64,000 bases of DNA from JACVRM01 sp963755085 (lineage in GTDB: Bacteria > Actinomycetota > Thermoleophilia > Gaiellales > Gaiellaceae), in contig CAVWIN010000004.1 of assembly GCA_963755085.1 (NCBI GenBank), positions 150,076-214,075 of the forward strand, given 5' to 3'. The translations under genes and the position numbers were made by a program. Below are positions 19,501 through 26,919 of the stretch, one piece after another. The notes below the pieces were generated by a model that worked only from the letters and a program-made list of their open reading frames with translations, was not told the DNA's origin and ran no database searches. Numbering within the stretch: the stretch's first letter is position 1; every line of letters begins with the position of its first letter.

Positions 19501-19733
19501 GCCATCTCGTCGGAGTGACGACGCGCCTCGACACGCTCGTCGCGCTCGAGCGCGTGGACGAGGTCGAGGAGTCGGCGCCGCGGCTCCTGCAGCCCGGAAC
19601 CTACGTCGAGCCGTTCGCCCTGCGTGCCCTGGGACGCGTGCGCGGCGACCCCGCACTCGTCGCCCGGGCGATCGAGCGCTTCGAGGCGATCGGGCTCGAC
19701 TGGCACGCCGCACAGACGCTTGCTGCCGCGTAG
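16542..19733 (+). CDS. Zinc-ribbon adenylate cyclase/AAA ATPase/TPR regulator
   Basis: I start it at GTG 16542, giving 1,063 residues. Residues 1-21 are a zinc ribbon (CPSC at 4-7 and 18-21). Residues about 35-215 form a class III cyclase: VLFADLVGSTEL and KFVGDAVMAAFG supply the two metal-binding aspartates, GDAVNVAARLE the base-selecting Asp and the transition-state Asn and Arg, so it should be catalytically competent, probably for cAMP. An AAA/STAND ATPase follows (Walker A GDAGIGKTT at about 256, Walker B VLVEDLHWAD at about 366-375). The last 450 residues are helical TPR-like repeats. There is no DNA-binding domain. Such proteins probably couple effector binding on the TPRs to ATPase switching and cyclase output. 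Intact, unlike the paralogue at 4.2-8.0 kb. Directly downstream of marR. Confidence 0.88.
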   Translation: MAFCPSCGRSLPAEARFCPSCASPVTVTEPDGSSEERKLATVLFADLVGSTELAGSQDPERTRALLNRFYDAMAAEIAGAGGTVEKFVGDAVMAAFGAPAAQEDHAERALHAALSMQRRLEELFGDALSLRIGVNTGDVVVGQPREGSSFVTGDAVNVAARLEQAAEPGEILVGERTVAAVGGAFELGEQNTVAAKGKDGGVACRRLIRALTLMRPRGVGGLRHSFVGRERELEALQREYRRAVEERKPRLDTVIGDAGIGKTTLIRQFWEWLGVESPETGRRTGRCQAYGSGVAYMPLGEIVREHYGLLESDAPDTVRRRLGSREILGLTLGLEAPADLHPLVARDRLRQAWVAFLDDLVAERPAVVLVEDLHWADEALLDLLEAGLDDVRGPLLFLVTARLELVHSRPAWGVGQGRGRDGETLWLEALSQSDSARMVDELIPTELPEHVRSVVIDRAAGNPFFVEELVRTLIDKGVLERRNGEWTVQELAGDSAVPDNVKAVLAARIDLLAPADKAGLQAAAVIGRTFWASPVYELLGDVEPDLRLLEERDFIRHRSGSSLAGEREFVIKHALTREVAYGSLPTVKRVRLHAAFADWLERLGAARDEHAAMLAHHYAEAVRPEDVDLAWPADSEELARLRAQAVIWLRRAADLAVGRFDIEEALEQLRRALELAPEDVDLWWATARAHALKFDGEAYWEAMLKAIEVADGRQALAELYGELALVTTMRGAMWKRFPDHELVRGWADRALELAEPGSRPQAQAELALANQQDDVEAADRAIAIAERLDDIELISFGYGTRAGIAFVTSEYGEAVAWDQRNRVLDARVTDPDHHALNAWWSTVFDLGVARFDEARAQARRQVELAERLSAHHVVHGMAATLFVEEVTGRWDSIRALQPRIEDRIQANLATPCVLNASLLLSCAVACAELGDADEASRLEQAEEELGMDGYEVFLDPLRARLALIRGDLDALRGLLGKMDLWHWATHGHLVGVTTRLDTLVALERVDEVEESAPRLLQPGTYVEPFALRALGRVRGDPALVARAIERFEAIGLDWHAAQTLAAA

Positions 19734-19749
19734 TACCTGAACTGGTGCG

Positions 19750-20220
19750 TCACCGTTCGGGGAGGCGAGAGAGCATCGTCTCGACGCGATCCAGACGTGC
19801 GCCCAGATCACCGAGTGCGGCTTCGATTCGCGCATCCGCCTTGTCCTCATCCGCGGTCTCCGCGGCCTCGCGCTCCGCTTCCGCCCGCGCCACGAACGTC
19901 GAGGTGATCGCCGCGATGAGGATCGTGAGGAAGGCGATGCCCTCGAGCATCACGAAGGCGGCGACAATCCGTCCGGAGGTGTGCGTGGGGGTCACGTCTC
20001 CGTAGCCCACCGTGGTCACGGTCTGCAGGGCCCACCACATGCCTACCCAGACGTTCGAGTACTCATCGTGGTCGAGGAGCCGCATCGCGACCCCGCCGAC
20101 GACGACGACGGTCGCCGTCGCCGCGACGATGACGCCCGCGGCCGTCCGGACGGAGGGAGGCTCGCGCAGGAAGCGCGACATGCGCCGCTCGATCAGATTC
20201 GGGCGTCCGACGCGGGGCAT
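19750..20220 (-). CDS. Two-TM potassium channel (KcsA-like)
   Basis: A 156-residue membrane protein from ATG 20220 (MPRVGRPN). The first membrane helix AAGVIVAATATVVVVGGVAM is followed by the pore loop WVGMWWALQTVTTVGYGDVT, containing the K+ selectivity filter TVGYGD, and the second helix FVMLEGIAFLTILIAAITS. The C-terminus is a charged coiled coil (EAEREAAETADEDKADARIE) that would assemble the tetramer. There is no RCK or cyclic-nucleotide domain, so gating is probably by voltage, pH or tension as in KcsA-type channels. Length is typical of the Ion_trans_2 group. The stop lies 17 bp from the end of the convergent cyclase gene. Confidence 0.9.
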   Translation of the reverse strand: MPRVGRPNLIERRMSRFLREPPSVRTAAGVIVAATATVVVVGGVAMRLLDHDEYSNVWVGMWWALQTVTTVGYGDVTPTHTSGRIVAAFVMLEGIAFLTILIAAITSTFVARAEAEREAAETADEDKADARIEAALGDLGARLDRVETMLSRLPER

Positions 20221-20267
20221 GCGCTCCACCCTAATTCCAGATGCGCGCCAGGGGCACCAAGCGCTCG

Positions 20268-21593
20268 TCAGGAAAGCGCGCGGCGGTCGACCACGCGCTG
20301 GAGCTTCCCGCCTTCCGACCGGGGGATGGTTCCCGGCGCGGCGAGGGTCACGCCGAGTGAGCAGCCGATGCTCTCGCGGAGGAGGCGCTCGCTCCGCCCG
20401 CGCAGCTCGCGGACATGGTCGTGCTCCTCCGAGAGGCTTTCGGCGCCGGCCTCGCGCAGAAAGATCTCGCTCACCTCGATCTCGACCTCGGCCTCGTCCA
20501 GCGTGCCGGTGCGGGTGACGATGATGCGGTAGTTCGGCGTCAGCTCGGTCAGGCGCAGAAGCGCGGCCTCCACCTGCGTTGGAAAGACGTTGACGCCGCG
20601 GATGATCAGCATGTCATCGGCTCGCCCGGTGATCCGTGCCATGCGCACGAGCGTCCGCCCGCACTCGCACGGGGCCGTGCTGAGGCTCGTGATGTCTCCC
20701 GTCCAGTAGCGGACGAGCGGCAGGGCCTCCTTCGTCAGCGTTGTGAGCACCAGCACGCCCTCCTCGCCCTCGGCGAGCGGCGCACCCGTCTCCGGGTCGA
20801 CGACCTCGGGCAGAAAGTGGTCCTCGTTGACGTGGGAGCCGCCGCGCTCCATGACGCACTCGCACGAGACGCCGGGTCCGATCACCTCGGAGAGCCCGTA
20901 GATGTTGGTGCTGCGTACCCCCAGGCCGGCGTCGACGTTCTCTCGAACGGCCTCCGTCCACGGCTCGGCGCCGAGGAGCGCGAAGCGGAGGCTGATCGCG
21001 TCCGGCGCGACGCCCCGCTCGTCGAACGCCTGCGCAAGCGTCAGCGCGTAGCTCGGCGTGCAGGCGATCACATCCGGCCGGAAGTCCTCGATCAGCATCA
21101 GCTGCCGCTCGGTCATGCCGCCGGAGACCGGGACGACGGCCATCCCCAGCCGTTCGCCTCCGGCGTGAAGGCCGAGCCCGCCCGTGAACAGGCCGTAGCC
21201 GTACGCGTTGTGCAGAACCATCTCGGGCTCTGCTCCCGCCGTCGCCAGGGCGCGCGCGTTGACACGGGCGAACAGTTCGAGGTCAGCCGCGGTGTAGGCG
21301 ACAACGGTCAGCTTCCCCGTCGTCCCTGACGAGGCGTGGACGCGGGCGAGGTGCTCGCGCGGGACGGCGAGCATCCCGAACGGGTAGGTGTCGCGCAGGT
21401 CGTCCTTGCGGGTGAAGGGGAGCTGTTGCACGTCGTCGACCGACGCGAGGTCACCCGGCTCGAGATCGCGCAGGCGCTCCCGGTAGAGCGGGACGCGCTC
21501 CTTGATGTATCCGACCAGCGCCCGCAGCCGCTCGGCCTGAAGCGACCGGAGCTCGTCGCGCGGCATCGTCTCCAGCTCGCGCTCGAAGATCAC
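20268..21593 (-). CDS. Phenylacetate-CoA ligase family protein
   Basis: From GTG 21593 (VIFERELETMPRDELRSLQA) the protein has 441 residues, the standard PaaK length; the frame is open further upstream, but that stretch belongs to a different decayed gene. PaaK activates phenylacetate or related aryl acids to CoA thioesters through an acyl-adenylate. Visible motifs: the P-loop-like HASSGTTGKLTVVAYT, IYGLSEVIGPGVSCEC, YWTGDITSL and the C-terminal hinge RITGRADDMLIIRGVNVFPT, plus the late lysine in RSEGGKLQRV that catalyses adenylation. No other phenylacetate catabolic genes lie nearby, so the substrate may be another aromatic acid. Cytoplasmic. Confidence 0.93.
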   Translation of the reverse strand: MIFERELETMPRDELRSLQAERLRALVGYIKERVPLYRERLRDLEPGDLASVDDVQQLPFTRKDDLRDTYPFGMLAVPREHLARVHASSGTTGKLTVVAYTAADLELFARVNARALATAGAEPEMVLHNAYGYGLFTGGLGLHAGGERLGMAVVPVSGGMTERQLMLIEDFRPDVIACTPSYALTLAQAFDERGVAPDAISLRFALLGAEPWTEAVRENVDAGLGVRSTNIYGLSEVIGPGVSCECVMERGGSHVNEDHFLPEVVDPETGAPLAEGEEGVLVLTTLTKEALPLVRYWTGDITSLSTAPCECGRTLVRMARITGRADDMLIIRGVNVFPTQVEAALLRLTELTPNYRIIVTRTGTLDEAEVEIEVSEIFLREAGAESLSEEHDHVRELRGRSERLLRESIGCSLGVTLAAPGTIPRSEGGKLQRVVDRRALS

Positions 21594-21616
21594 GCGAGCA
21601 TTCTCTGCCGAGCCGG

Positions 21617-21990
21617 TCAGCTCTGCGCGGTCGGAGCTGCGGCTTCCCACGCGCTGCCGGCGCCGAGCGGGTACTCGCGGATCTGCCGATGACCGTGCGT
21701 CATCGCCCAGTTGTGGTTCGACCGGAAGAGCGGCCGGAGAACGGGGTGAGGTACTTGACCAGCGCATGGTTGACCGACGGACGCCAGTCGAGCGTCGCCA
21801 TGGTGGTTTCGCCCGTCTGCTCGAGCATCCACTCGCCGGTGCCGTCGAATCCTGCGAGAGGCGAGAGAGGATCCGACTCGGCCGCTCGGCCTCCAGCACC
21901 TCGAGGCCGAAGTTGACCTGTACGGCAGGTACGCCTTCACGAGCAGCTCGATCTGCTTCCCGGGCGGGTGGACCGGGGTCGCCGCTCGCA
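21617..21990 (-). pseudogene. SRPBCC-family fragment with frameshifts
   Basis: In three frames one can read HPPGKQIELLVKAYLP, then GEWMLEQTGETTMATLDWRP, then FRSNHNWAMTHGHRQIRE, typical of the C-terminal half of polyketide-cyclase/START-like (SRPBCC) proteins, where an R-W/S-NH-x-W motif leads into the last helix. No N-terminal half is recognisable. It ends at a TGA at 21617, 24 bp upstream of the PaaK start. Non-functional as written. Confidence 0.5.
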
Positions 21991-22067
21991 CGGATGACGA
22001 AGTGCGAACGTATGCTCGCGCCGGGAGGTCAAGCGGCTGCTGGTTCGACGTACGGAGGTGCTTGGCA

Positions 22068-22511
22068 ATGGCTGAGAGAAGAACCGCCCAGGTGTTCACG
22101 GACGAGGAACGCCTGGCGATGAAGGAGCGTGCAAAGGAGCAGAAGGCGGCAGCGCGCCGTGGCTCCCGTGCGGACAAGGCGGACGGGGAGAGCGAGGTGC
22201 TCGCGAAGCTCGCCGAGATGCCGCAGCCAGACCGCGCCCTGGCCGAGCGGATCCATGCGATCGTCAAGGCCAACGCGCCGGCCCTCTCGCCGAGGCTCTG
22301 GTACGGGATGCCCGCGTATGCGCGGGACGGCAAGGTCGTCTGCTTCTTCCAGAGCGCGCAGAAGTTCAAGACGAGGTACGCGACGTTGGGCTTCCAGGAC
22401 AAGGCGAACCTCGACGAAGGCGCCATGTGGCCCGTCGCCTTCGCGCTGAAGGAGCTGACCGCCGCCGACGAGGCACGGATCGCAGCACTCGTGAAGAAAG
22501 CCGTGAGCTGA
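22068..22511 (+). CDS. DUF1801/YdhG-like small protein
   Basis: A 147-residue protein starting at ATG 22068 with GGAGGT 8 nt upstream. After a charged N-terminus (AMKERAKEQKAAARR) it has the DUF1801 core: RLWYGMPAYARDGKVVCFFQ, YATLGFQDKANLD, and WPVAFALKELTAADEARI. These small cytoplasmic proteins adopt an alpha/beta fold related to iron-chaperone-like YdhG; biochemical function is not established. It faces a convergent membrane protein gene 4 bp away. Frame intact. Confidence 0.82.
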   Translation: MAERRTAQVFTDEERLAMKERAKEQKAAARRGSRADKADGESEVLAKLAEMPQPDRALAERIHAIVKANAPALSPRLWYGMPAYARDGKVVCFFQSAQKFKTRYATLGFQDKANLDEGAMWPVAFALKELTAADEARIAALVKKAVS

Positions 22512-22515
22512 AGAG

Positions 22516-23112
22516 CTACCGGACGACCGGCCTGATCTCGATCCCCTCGTCCCCAAATACCGTCTCGAGTGCCTCCCGTGACGGCTCGCCCGGCTCGCGC
22601 CGCCGCCCCCAGCGTGCCCGCTCCTCGACATTCAGCATCCACAGGTCGGCCGCGGCGGGGTCTTCGTCAATGTTGTGGTAGATGCAGATCTCGAGCTTCG
22701 TACCGCTCCCCGACCGCGCGCGCACGAGCCAGCCCCAGTCCTCGTCGAGGAAGTCGCTCGCGTACCCGCGTCCAGCGAGCCCGTCCGCGATGAAGGCGGC
22801 CACGTCGCGCCCGTAGAAGCGGTTTCCCGCGTTCGCGTCCGGCGGCAGCTCGGACGTATGGTCGAAACGGTCCGACTCGAGCTCGAACCACGCCACAAAC
22901 GGGAGCGTATTCGTCAGTCGACGCTTCCGCGCGGCGCGGAGAACCTGCCGCCCTCGCAGGCCGACCACGACCGAGCTCGTCAGACCGACGAGCGCAGCCG
23001 TCAGCGCAGCCGGCGTGAGGAGCGTCGCCGACGCGAGCGAGAAGTTGATCGCGACCACCTTCCAGGCGCCGAGCGCGAGGAGGATCGCTGCGGTCGCGCC
23101 CATGCCCGCCAC
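22516..23112 (-). CDS. Membrane protein of unknown function
   Basis: From GTG 23112 there are 198 residues. The N-terminus has two membrane helices (GMGATAAILLALGAWKVVAI and LTPAALTAALVGLTSSVVVG), and the open frame upstream to about 23235 encodes another likely helix (QLGLVGLAAVGYVASFGF), so the true start may be a rare codon further up. The C-terminal 120 residues are soluble and cytoplasmic: PFVAWFELESDRFDHTSELP, DEDWGWLVRARSGSGTKLEI, YHNIDEDP. I do not recognise the domain. The gene is transcribed divergently from the nucleotidyltransferase-like gene. Confidence 0.65.
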   Translation of the reverse strand: MAGMGATAAILLALGAWKVVAINFSLASATLLTPAALTAALVGLTSSVVVGLRGRQVLRAARKRRLTNTLPFVAWFELESDRFDHTSELPPDANAGNRFYGRDVAAFIADGLAGRGYASDFLDEDWGWLVRARSGSGTKLEICIYHNIDEDPAAADLWMLNVEERARWGRRREPGEPSREALETVFGDEGIEIRPVVR

Positions 23113-23270
23113 CGCGCCGCCGGGCGGGACGAGCCGCCGCCAGTCGAGCGCGCGGAAGCCGAAGCTCGCTACGTACCCGACCGCAGCAAGCCCGACCAGG
23201 CCGAGTTGGCCTTTTCGAGCCGCCAGAGCGCGAGGCGGCGGCCGTCAGGAGCCGGATAGCGTCTGCCGCA

Positions 23271-24029
23271 ATGTCGATCCCGGAGCGCCTGCTGCAGCGC
23301 ATGGACGAGCTCGGAGCCGTGCTCGCCCACCGGGGTGACGCGATCGCTCTGATCGGCCTCGGCTCGGTCGGCGTCGACCTCGACCGACTGGACGAGCACT
23401 CCGACATGGACTTCTTCGTCGTGGTCGACGACGTCGCCAAGCAGCGCTACCTCGACTCGATCGACTGGCTCGAGGCACTCGCGCCGGTTCAGTTCAGCTT
23501 CGCGAACAGCGTCGACGGCCGAAAAGTGCTGTTCGCCGACGGGCTCTTCGCCGAGTACGCCGTGTTCACCCTGGACGAGCTCCACGCGGGGTCATTTCCG
23601 CCCGGCCGGCTCGTGTGGGCACGCAACGACGCGCCGGCGGGGATCGAGGACTCGGGCAAGCCGCTCGAGCCCTCGCCGTATGCCTACGCCGAATACCAGG
23701 TCAACGAGGCGCTCACGAACCTCTATGTCGGGCTCCATCGCGACGGGCGCGGCGAGCGGCTGGCCGCGACCCGCCTCATCCAGTCCCACGCGGTCGATCG
23801 CCTCCTCACCTACCTCGAGCTGACCGAGCCCGGCCCACGCCAGGACCCGTTCGTCATCGAGCGCGGGGTGGAACGCCGCTGGGGGCCCGACGTCCTCCCG
23901 CTCGCGCAGATGGTCCCCGGCTACGACCGGAACCGCCAAGCGGCCCTCGCGATCCTCGGCTGGCTCGAGGCGCGGGCCGAGGTCGACCCGACCCTGGCCG
24001 CCGAGATCCGCCGCCTCGCCGGCCCCTAG
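23271..24029 (+). CDS. Nucleotidyltransferase-fold protein
   Basis: The 252-residue protein begins MSIPERLLQRMDELG and contains the polymerase-beta-type nucleotidyltransferase signature IGLGSVG, then DEHSDMDFFVVVDD, with two metal-binding aspartates in DMD. A helical C-terminal half follows (EYQVNEALTNLYVGLHRDGR), as in aminoglycoside or lincosamide nucleotidyltransferases and their housekeeping relatives. The substrate cannot be told from sequence. It converges on the alpha/beta hydrolase gene with a 4-bp overlap. Confidence 0.82.
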   Translation: MSIPERLLQRMDELGAVLAHRGDAIALIGLGSVGVDLDRLDEHSDMDFFVVVDDVAKQRYLDSIDWLEALAPVQFSFANSVDGRKVLFADGLFAEYAVFTLDELHAGSFPPGRLVWARNDAPAGIEDSGKPLEPSPYAYAEYQVNEALTNLYVGLHRDGRGERLAATRLIQSHAVDRLLTYLELTEPGPRQDPFVIERGVERRWGPDVLPLAQMVPGYDRNRQAALAILGWLEARAEVDPTLAAEIRRLAGP

Positions 24030-24898
24030 CCCTCCGTGAGGAAGGCGTGCACGTCGGCCGCGAACTCGGCGTGGTGCTGGAAGAGGAAGCCGTGCGCCGA
24101 GTCGGCGTAGATCGTGATGCGCGCGTCCGGCAGTAGCCCGGCGAGCAGGTGCGAGTAGCGCGGGAGGATCATCGGGTCGCTGTCGCCGTTGGCGACGAAC
24201 ACCGGCAGCTGGATCGCGGTGACGCGCTCGAGCACCGCGTGGTTGGGGATGCCCCAGGTGCAGACCGCGTCGTACTGGGCCTGGCGGGTCTGCCACGAGG
24301 TCGGCACGTCGCGGTTCGCGGTGCGCCCGAAGATGCGTCCGGCGGCCTCCTGGCCGGCTTTCCGGCTCGTGTCCGTCGGCGCGAAGAAGACGGAGAGGTA
24401 GTCAGCCGGGCTTGTTTCCGGCGTGCCGACCGCGCCGATCACCTCCGGCGCCCAGCCGTGCATCCCCACCGCACCCTGCGGCGCCGATGACGCGAGCACG
24501 AGTCGGCGCATGAGGTCGGGCCGGATGAGCGCGATCTCCTGCGCGACGAAGCTGCCGAGCGAGAAGCCGAGCAGATCGACCCGCTCGAGCCCTATCGCGT
24601 CGATGAAGGCGATGGCGTCGCGGGCCATCGCCTCGACCGTGTTCGGTGTGGCGCCGGTCGTGCCGCCGACGCCGGCGTTGTCGAACGCGACCACGCGGCG
24701 ATCGGCGGCGAGCGCGTCGATCAGGGCGGGGTCCCAGTTGTCGAGGTTGCCGCGGAAGTGCTGGAGCAGGACGAGCGGCACATCGCTCTGCCCGAGGTCG
24801 CGATAGGCGTACTCGATCCCGTTCTCGGCGGCGACTCGTTGGATCGACGCCTCGGCGTACCCGACGTCGGTTGCGGTCTGTCCGTCTGTGGTCGGCAT
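24026..24898 (-). CDS. Alpha/beta hydrolase
   Basis: From MPTTDGQTATDV (24898) the protein has 290 residues; an upstream start at 24940 adds 14. It has the full hydrolase set: oxyanion strand VPLVLLQHFRGNLDNWDP, nucleophile elbow GFSLGS, the acid in NGDSDPMI and the histidine in YADSAHGFLFQH. The HFRGNLDNWDP variant at the oxyanion region is common in haloperoxidase/esterase-like members of this family. The substrate is unknown; a single cytoplasmic enzyme with no partner genes. The intact frame and good motif set make the class assignment secure. Confidence 0.92.
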   Translation of the reverse strand: MPTTDGQTATDVGYAEASIQRVAAENGIEYAYRDLGQSDVPLVLLQHFRGNLDNWDPALIDALAADRRVVAFDNAGVGGTTGATPNTVEAMARDAIAFIDAIGLERVDLLGFSLGSFVAQEIALIRPDLMRRLVLASSAPQGAVGMHGWAPEVIGAVGTPETSPADYLSVFFAPTDTSRKAGQEAAGRIFGRTANRDVPTSWQTRQAQYDAVCTWGIPNHAVLERVTAIQLPVFVANGDSDPMILPRYSHLLAGLLPDARITIYADSAHGFLFQHHAEFAADVHAFLTEG

Positions 24899-24963
24899 CC
24901 GAACGCCCCCTTGCTCTCGGCCGGCGATGCACTTTGCCACCTTTGCAGGGACGGCGAACGGGG

Positions 24964-24997
24964 GGATCCGGCCCTCGCCGCGGCGAGAGCCGGATCC
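24964..24997 (-). terminator. Strong hairpin between two minus-strand genes
   Basis: GGATCCGGC and GCCGGATCC enclose CTCGCCGCGGCGAG-like sequence, giving a near-perfect 17-bp palindrome. It lies 8 bp after the stop of the 90-residue gene and before the hydrolase. Confidence 0.65.
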
Positions 24998-25004
24998 GCG
25001 GTTC

Positions 25005-25277
25005 CTACGCGCCGTAGCGCCCGACGAGCTCGGCCGCCTGCGGCTTGCTCTTGTGCCCGGCCGCCTGCATGATCGGCGGGACGTCGGGATCGGACACGAA
25101 ACTCTGCCAGCCTGCGGCGTCCCAGTCGAAGAGCGCCCAGACCCGGTCTTCCTCGTTCGGGTCGCGGAACACGATCGCGCCCTTCGAGCCGTGCAGCTCC
25201 CGCTTCTCGGCGCCCTTCGTCGAGAAGACCTCCACGAAGCGGTCCAGGTCCTCGACCTGCGTCGTTGCCAGGATCAT
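25005..25277 (-). CDS. Small alpha/beta protein of unknown function
   Basis: A 90-residue protein from ATG 25277, preceded by AAGGAGG. Sequence features are MILATTQVEDLDRFVEVFST, GSKGAIVFRDPNEEDRVW, LFDWDAAGWQSFVSDPDVP. The pattern of a strand, a DLDRF helix, FRDP and FDWD suggests a dimeric ferredoxin-like (antibiotic monooxygenase or EthD-like) fold, but no catalytic residue can be singled out. Stands alone and ends in a strong hairpin. Confidence 0.7.
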   Translation of the reverse strand: MILATTQVEDLDRFVEVFSTKGAEKRELHGSKGAIVFRDPNEEDRVWALFDWDAAGWQSFVSDPDVPPIMQAAGHKSKPQAAELVGRYGA

Positions 25278-25330
25278 CGTCGCCTCCTTGTCGTCTCCGC
25301 GCCGGGCTCGACGCGGCTGTATCGACGACG

Positions 25331-26914
25331 CTACGGAGCGCCCTGGCGCACGGCATCGGGCGAACGCCCCATGAGGTCCTGCTCGTACGCCCAGACCGTG
25401 GCGGCGGCGCGGCTGCGCACGCCGGCCTTGCGGTAGACGTGCTCGATGTGGCTGCCGACGGTCTTGACGGAGATCCCGAGCTCGTCGGCGATCCCCTGAT
25501 TCGACTGGCCGCGCACGAGCGCGAGCAGCACCTCGAGCTCGCGCCGCGTGAGCCCCGCCGGCAGCTCGCGCGGCCGTTTCGAAACGCGGTGCCCGGCCGC
25601 GGCGAGGACGGCGTCGACCGCATCGCCGTCCAGGCACCCGCTCTGCGCCTCGCGCCTGAGCTCCGCCTCCGTCGCCTCGGCGTCGAGGGCGTCCCGGTAC
25701 GGGCGCGCCTCGCGCATGGCCACGTAGCAGTCGGCGGCTGCGAGGATGCGCGCGCCCTGGTCGAGGGTCGTCCCGCGCGAGCCCCGGTGGTAGCCGGAGC
25801 CGTCGAGCCGCTCGTGGTGCGACCCGGCCAGCTGTCCGATCGTCATGAGCGTCGACGACTGTGCGAAGGCACGCTCGGTGAAGTGCGCATGGAGCCGCAC
25901 GCGCTCCCACTCCCCGAAGCCCAGGGCACCCGGCTTCTCCCAGATCGCGTTCGCCACGCCCAGGCGGCCGACGTCGTGGGCAAGGCCGGCGCGCCGGAGG
26001 AGCGTCACGGCGTCAGACCCGAGGCCCATCCGCCACGCCGCCGCCTCGGCGAGCTCAGCCACGCTGGTCGAGTGCTCCCGTAGCCACGGCGACTTGAGGC
26101 CGGTGAGCGCGGCAATGGCCCCGAAGGCGGCGTCGATGTGCTCACCTTCGACCCAGATCCGAGGCAGCGGCTCGGCGTCGAGCGCCTGCGCCCAGATCTG
26201 CTCCTCGTCGAGATCGCGGCGGAGCTCGTCGAAGTGCGATGTCGCGAGGCCGGCAAGGCGGGGGTCGTAGGCGGCGCCCGCCCGCTGCTCGACGATGGCC
26301 CGTGCGCCGTGCGAGCCCTCCGCGGAGAGGAAGAGCGAGATGTCCCTTGCCACGTGCAGGAGGCGGGCCGGCAGCGGGAGCGCCTCCCCGGCGGCGTCCG
26401 GGATCCCGCGGCCGTCCCAGCGGGCGAACACGAACTCGAGCCCCGCCTGCACGCCGGGCCCGAGGCCGAGCCAGCCGGCGAACCGCTGTGCGACCTCGCA
26501 CATCGTCGCGAATGACTCCCGGGCCCTCGCCGGGTTGGCCAGGACGGCCTCCAGCATCTGTTCGCGCACCTCGGGCGGCCGGCCGGCCCCGACCCAGTCG
26601 TCGTAAAACGCGAGCACCGCGTCGCGGTCGGTGGTGTCGATCAGGAAGAACGCGGCCCGGTGGCCGATGTCGTCACCGAAGAGCTGCCCCGCCTCGTGGC
26701 TGTTCGACGTGCAGCCGGCCGCGTGCAGGAGCGCGACGTAGTAGGCGTCGGAGCACTCGGCATCCGTGGCCCCGGCAAGCTCGCCGAGGCGGACGGCGAA
26801 GATCGCCGTGCGCAACGCGTGCTCGAGCGGCTGGCCGGTGCCGAGATCGGTCGCGAGCGAGAGCACGGCCACCAGTTCCGCCGCGCGCACCGGCTGCTCG
26901 ACCGACCGCGTCAC
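25331..26914 (-). CDS. HD-domain (HD-GYP-like) protein with LuxR-type HTH
   Basis: I start it at GTG 26914 (VTRSVEQPVRAAELVA), giving 527 residues. The N-terminal 200 residues look like a degenerate HD domain (TAIFAVRLGELAGATDAECS, LLHAAG). A second, better-preserved HD-GYP-like region follows: AGLAHDVGRLGVANAIWEKP with the HD pair, and GSHHERLDGSGYHRG. The last 65 residues are a LuxR/GerE winged helix (LTRRELEVLLALVRGQSNQG, IADELGISVKTVGSHIEHVY). HD-GYP domains normally hydrolyse cyclic di-GMP; joining one to a DNA-binding domain suggests direct transcriptional output. It starts 5 bp after the cupin-TPR gene and is probably co-transcribed with it. Confidence 0.88.
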   Translation of the reverse strand: MTRSVEQPVRAAELVAVLSLATDLGTGQPLEHALRTAIFAVRLGELAGATDAECSDAYYVALLHAAGCTSNSHEAGQLFGDDIGHRAAFFLIDTTDRDAVLAFYDDWVGAGRPPEVREQMLEAVLANPARARESFATMCEVAQRFAGWLGLGPGVQAGLEFVFARWDGRGIPDAAGEALPLPARLLHVARDISLFLSAEGSHGARAIVEQRAGAAYDPRLAGLATSHFDELRRDLDEEQIWAQALDAEPLPRIWVEGEHIDAAFGAIAALTGLKSPWLREHSTSVAELAEAAAWRMGLGSDAVTLLRRAGLAHDVGRLGVANAIWEKPGALGFGEWERVRLHAHFTERAFAQSSTLMTIGQLAGSHHERLDGSGYHRGSRGTTLDQGARILAAADCYVAMREARPYRDALDAEATEAELRREAQSGCLDGDAVDAVLAAAGHRVSKRPRELPAGLTRRELEVLLALVRGQSNQGIADELGISVKTVGSHIEHVYRKAGVRSRAAATVWAYEQDLMGRSPDAVRQGAP

Positions 26915-26919
26915 GTCCG

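Noticed and set aside
16005..19733. A 1,242-residue MarR-cyclase fusion in one open frame
   Set aside because: The join is produced by one extra base in the marR gene near 16391. Correcting it restores a normal MarR stop at 16473, and the linker between has no protein-like composition.
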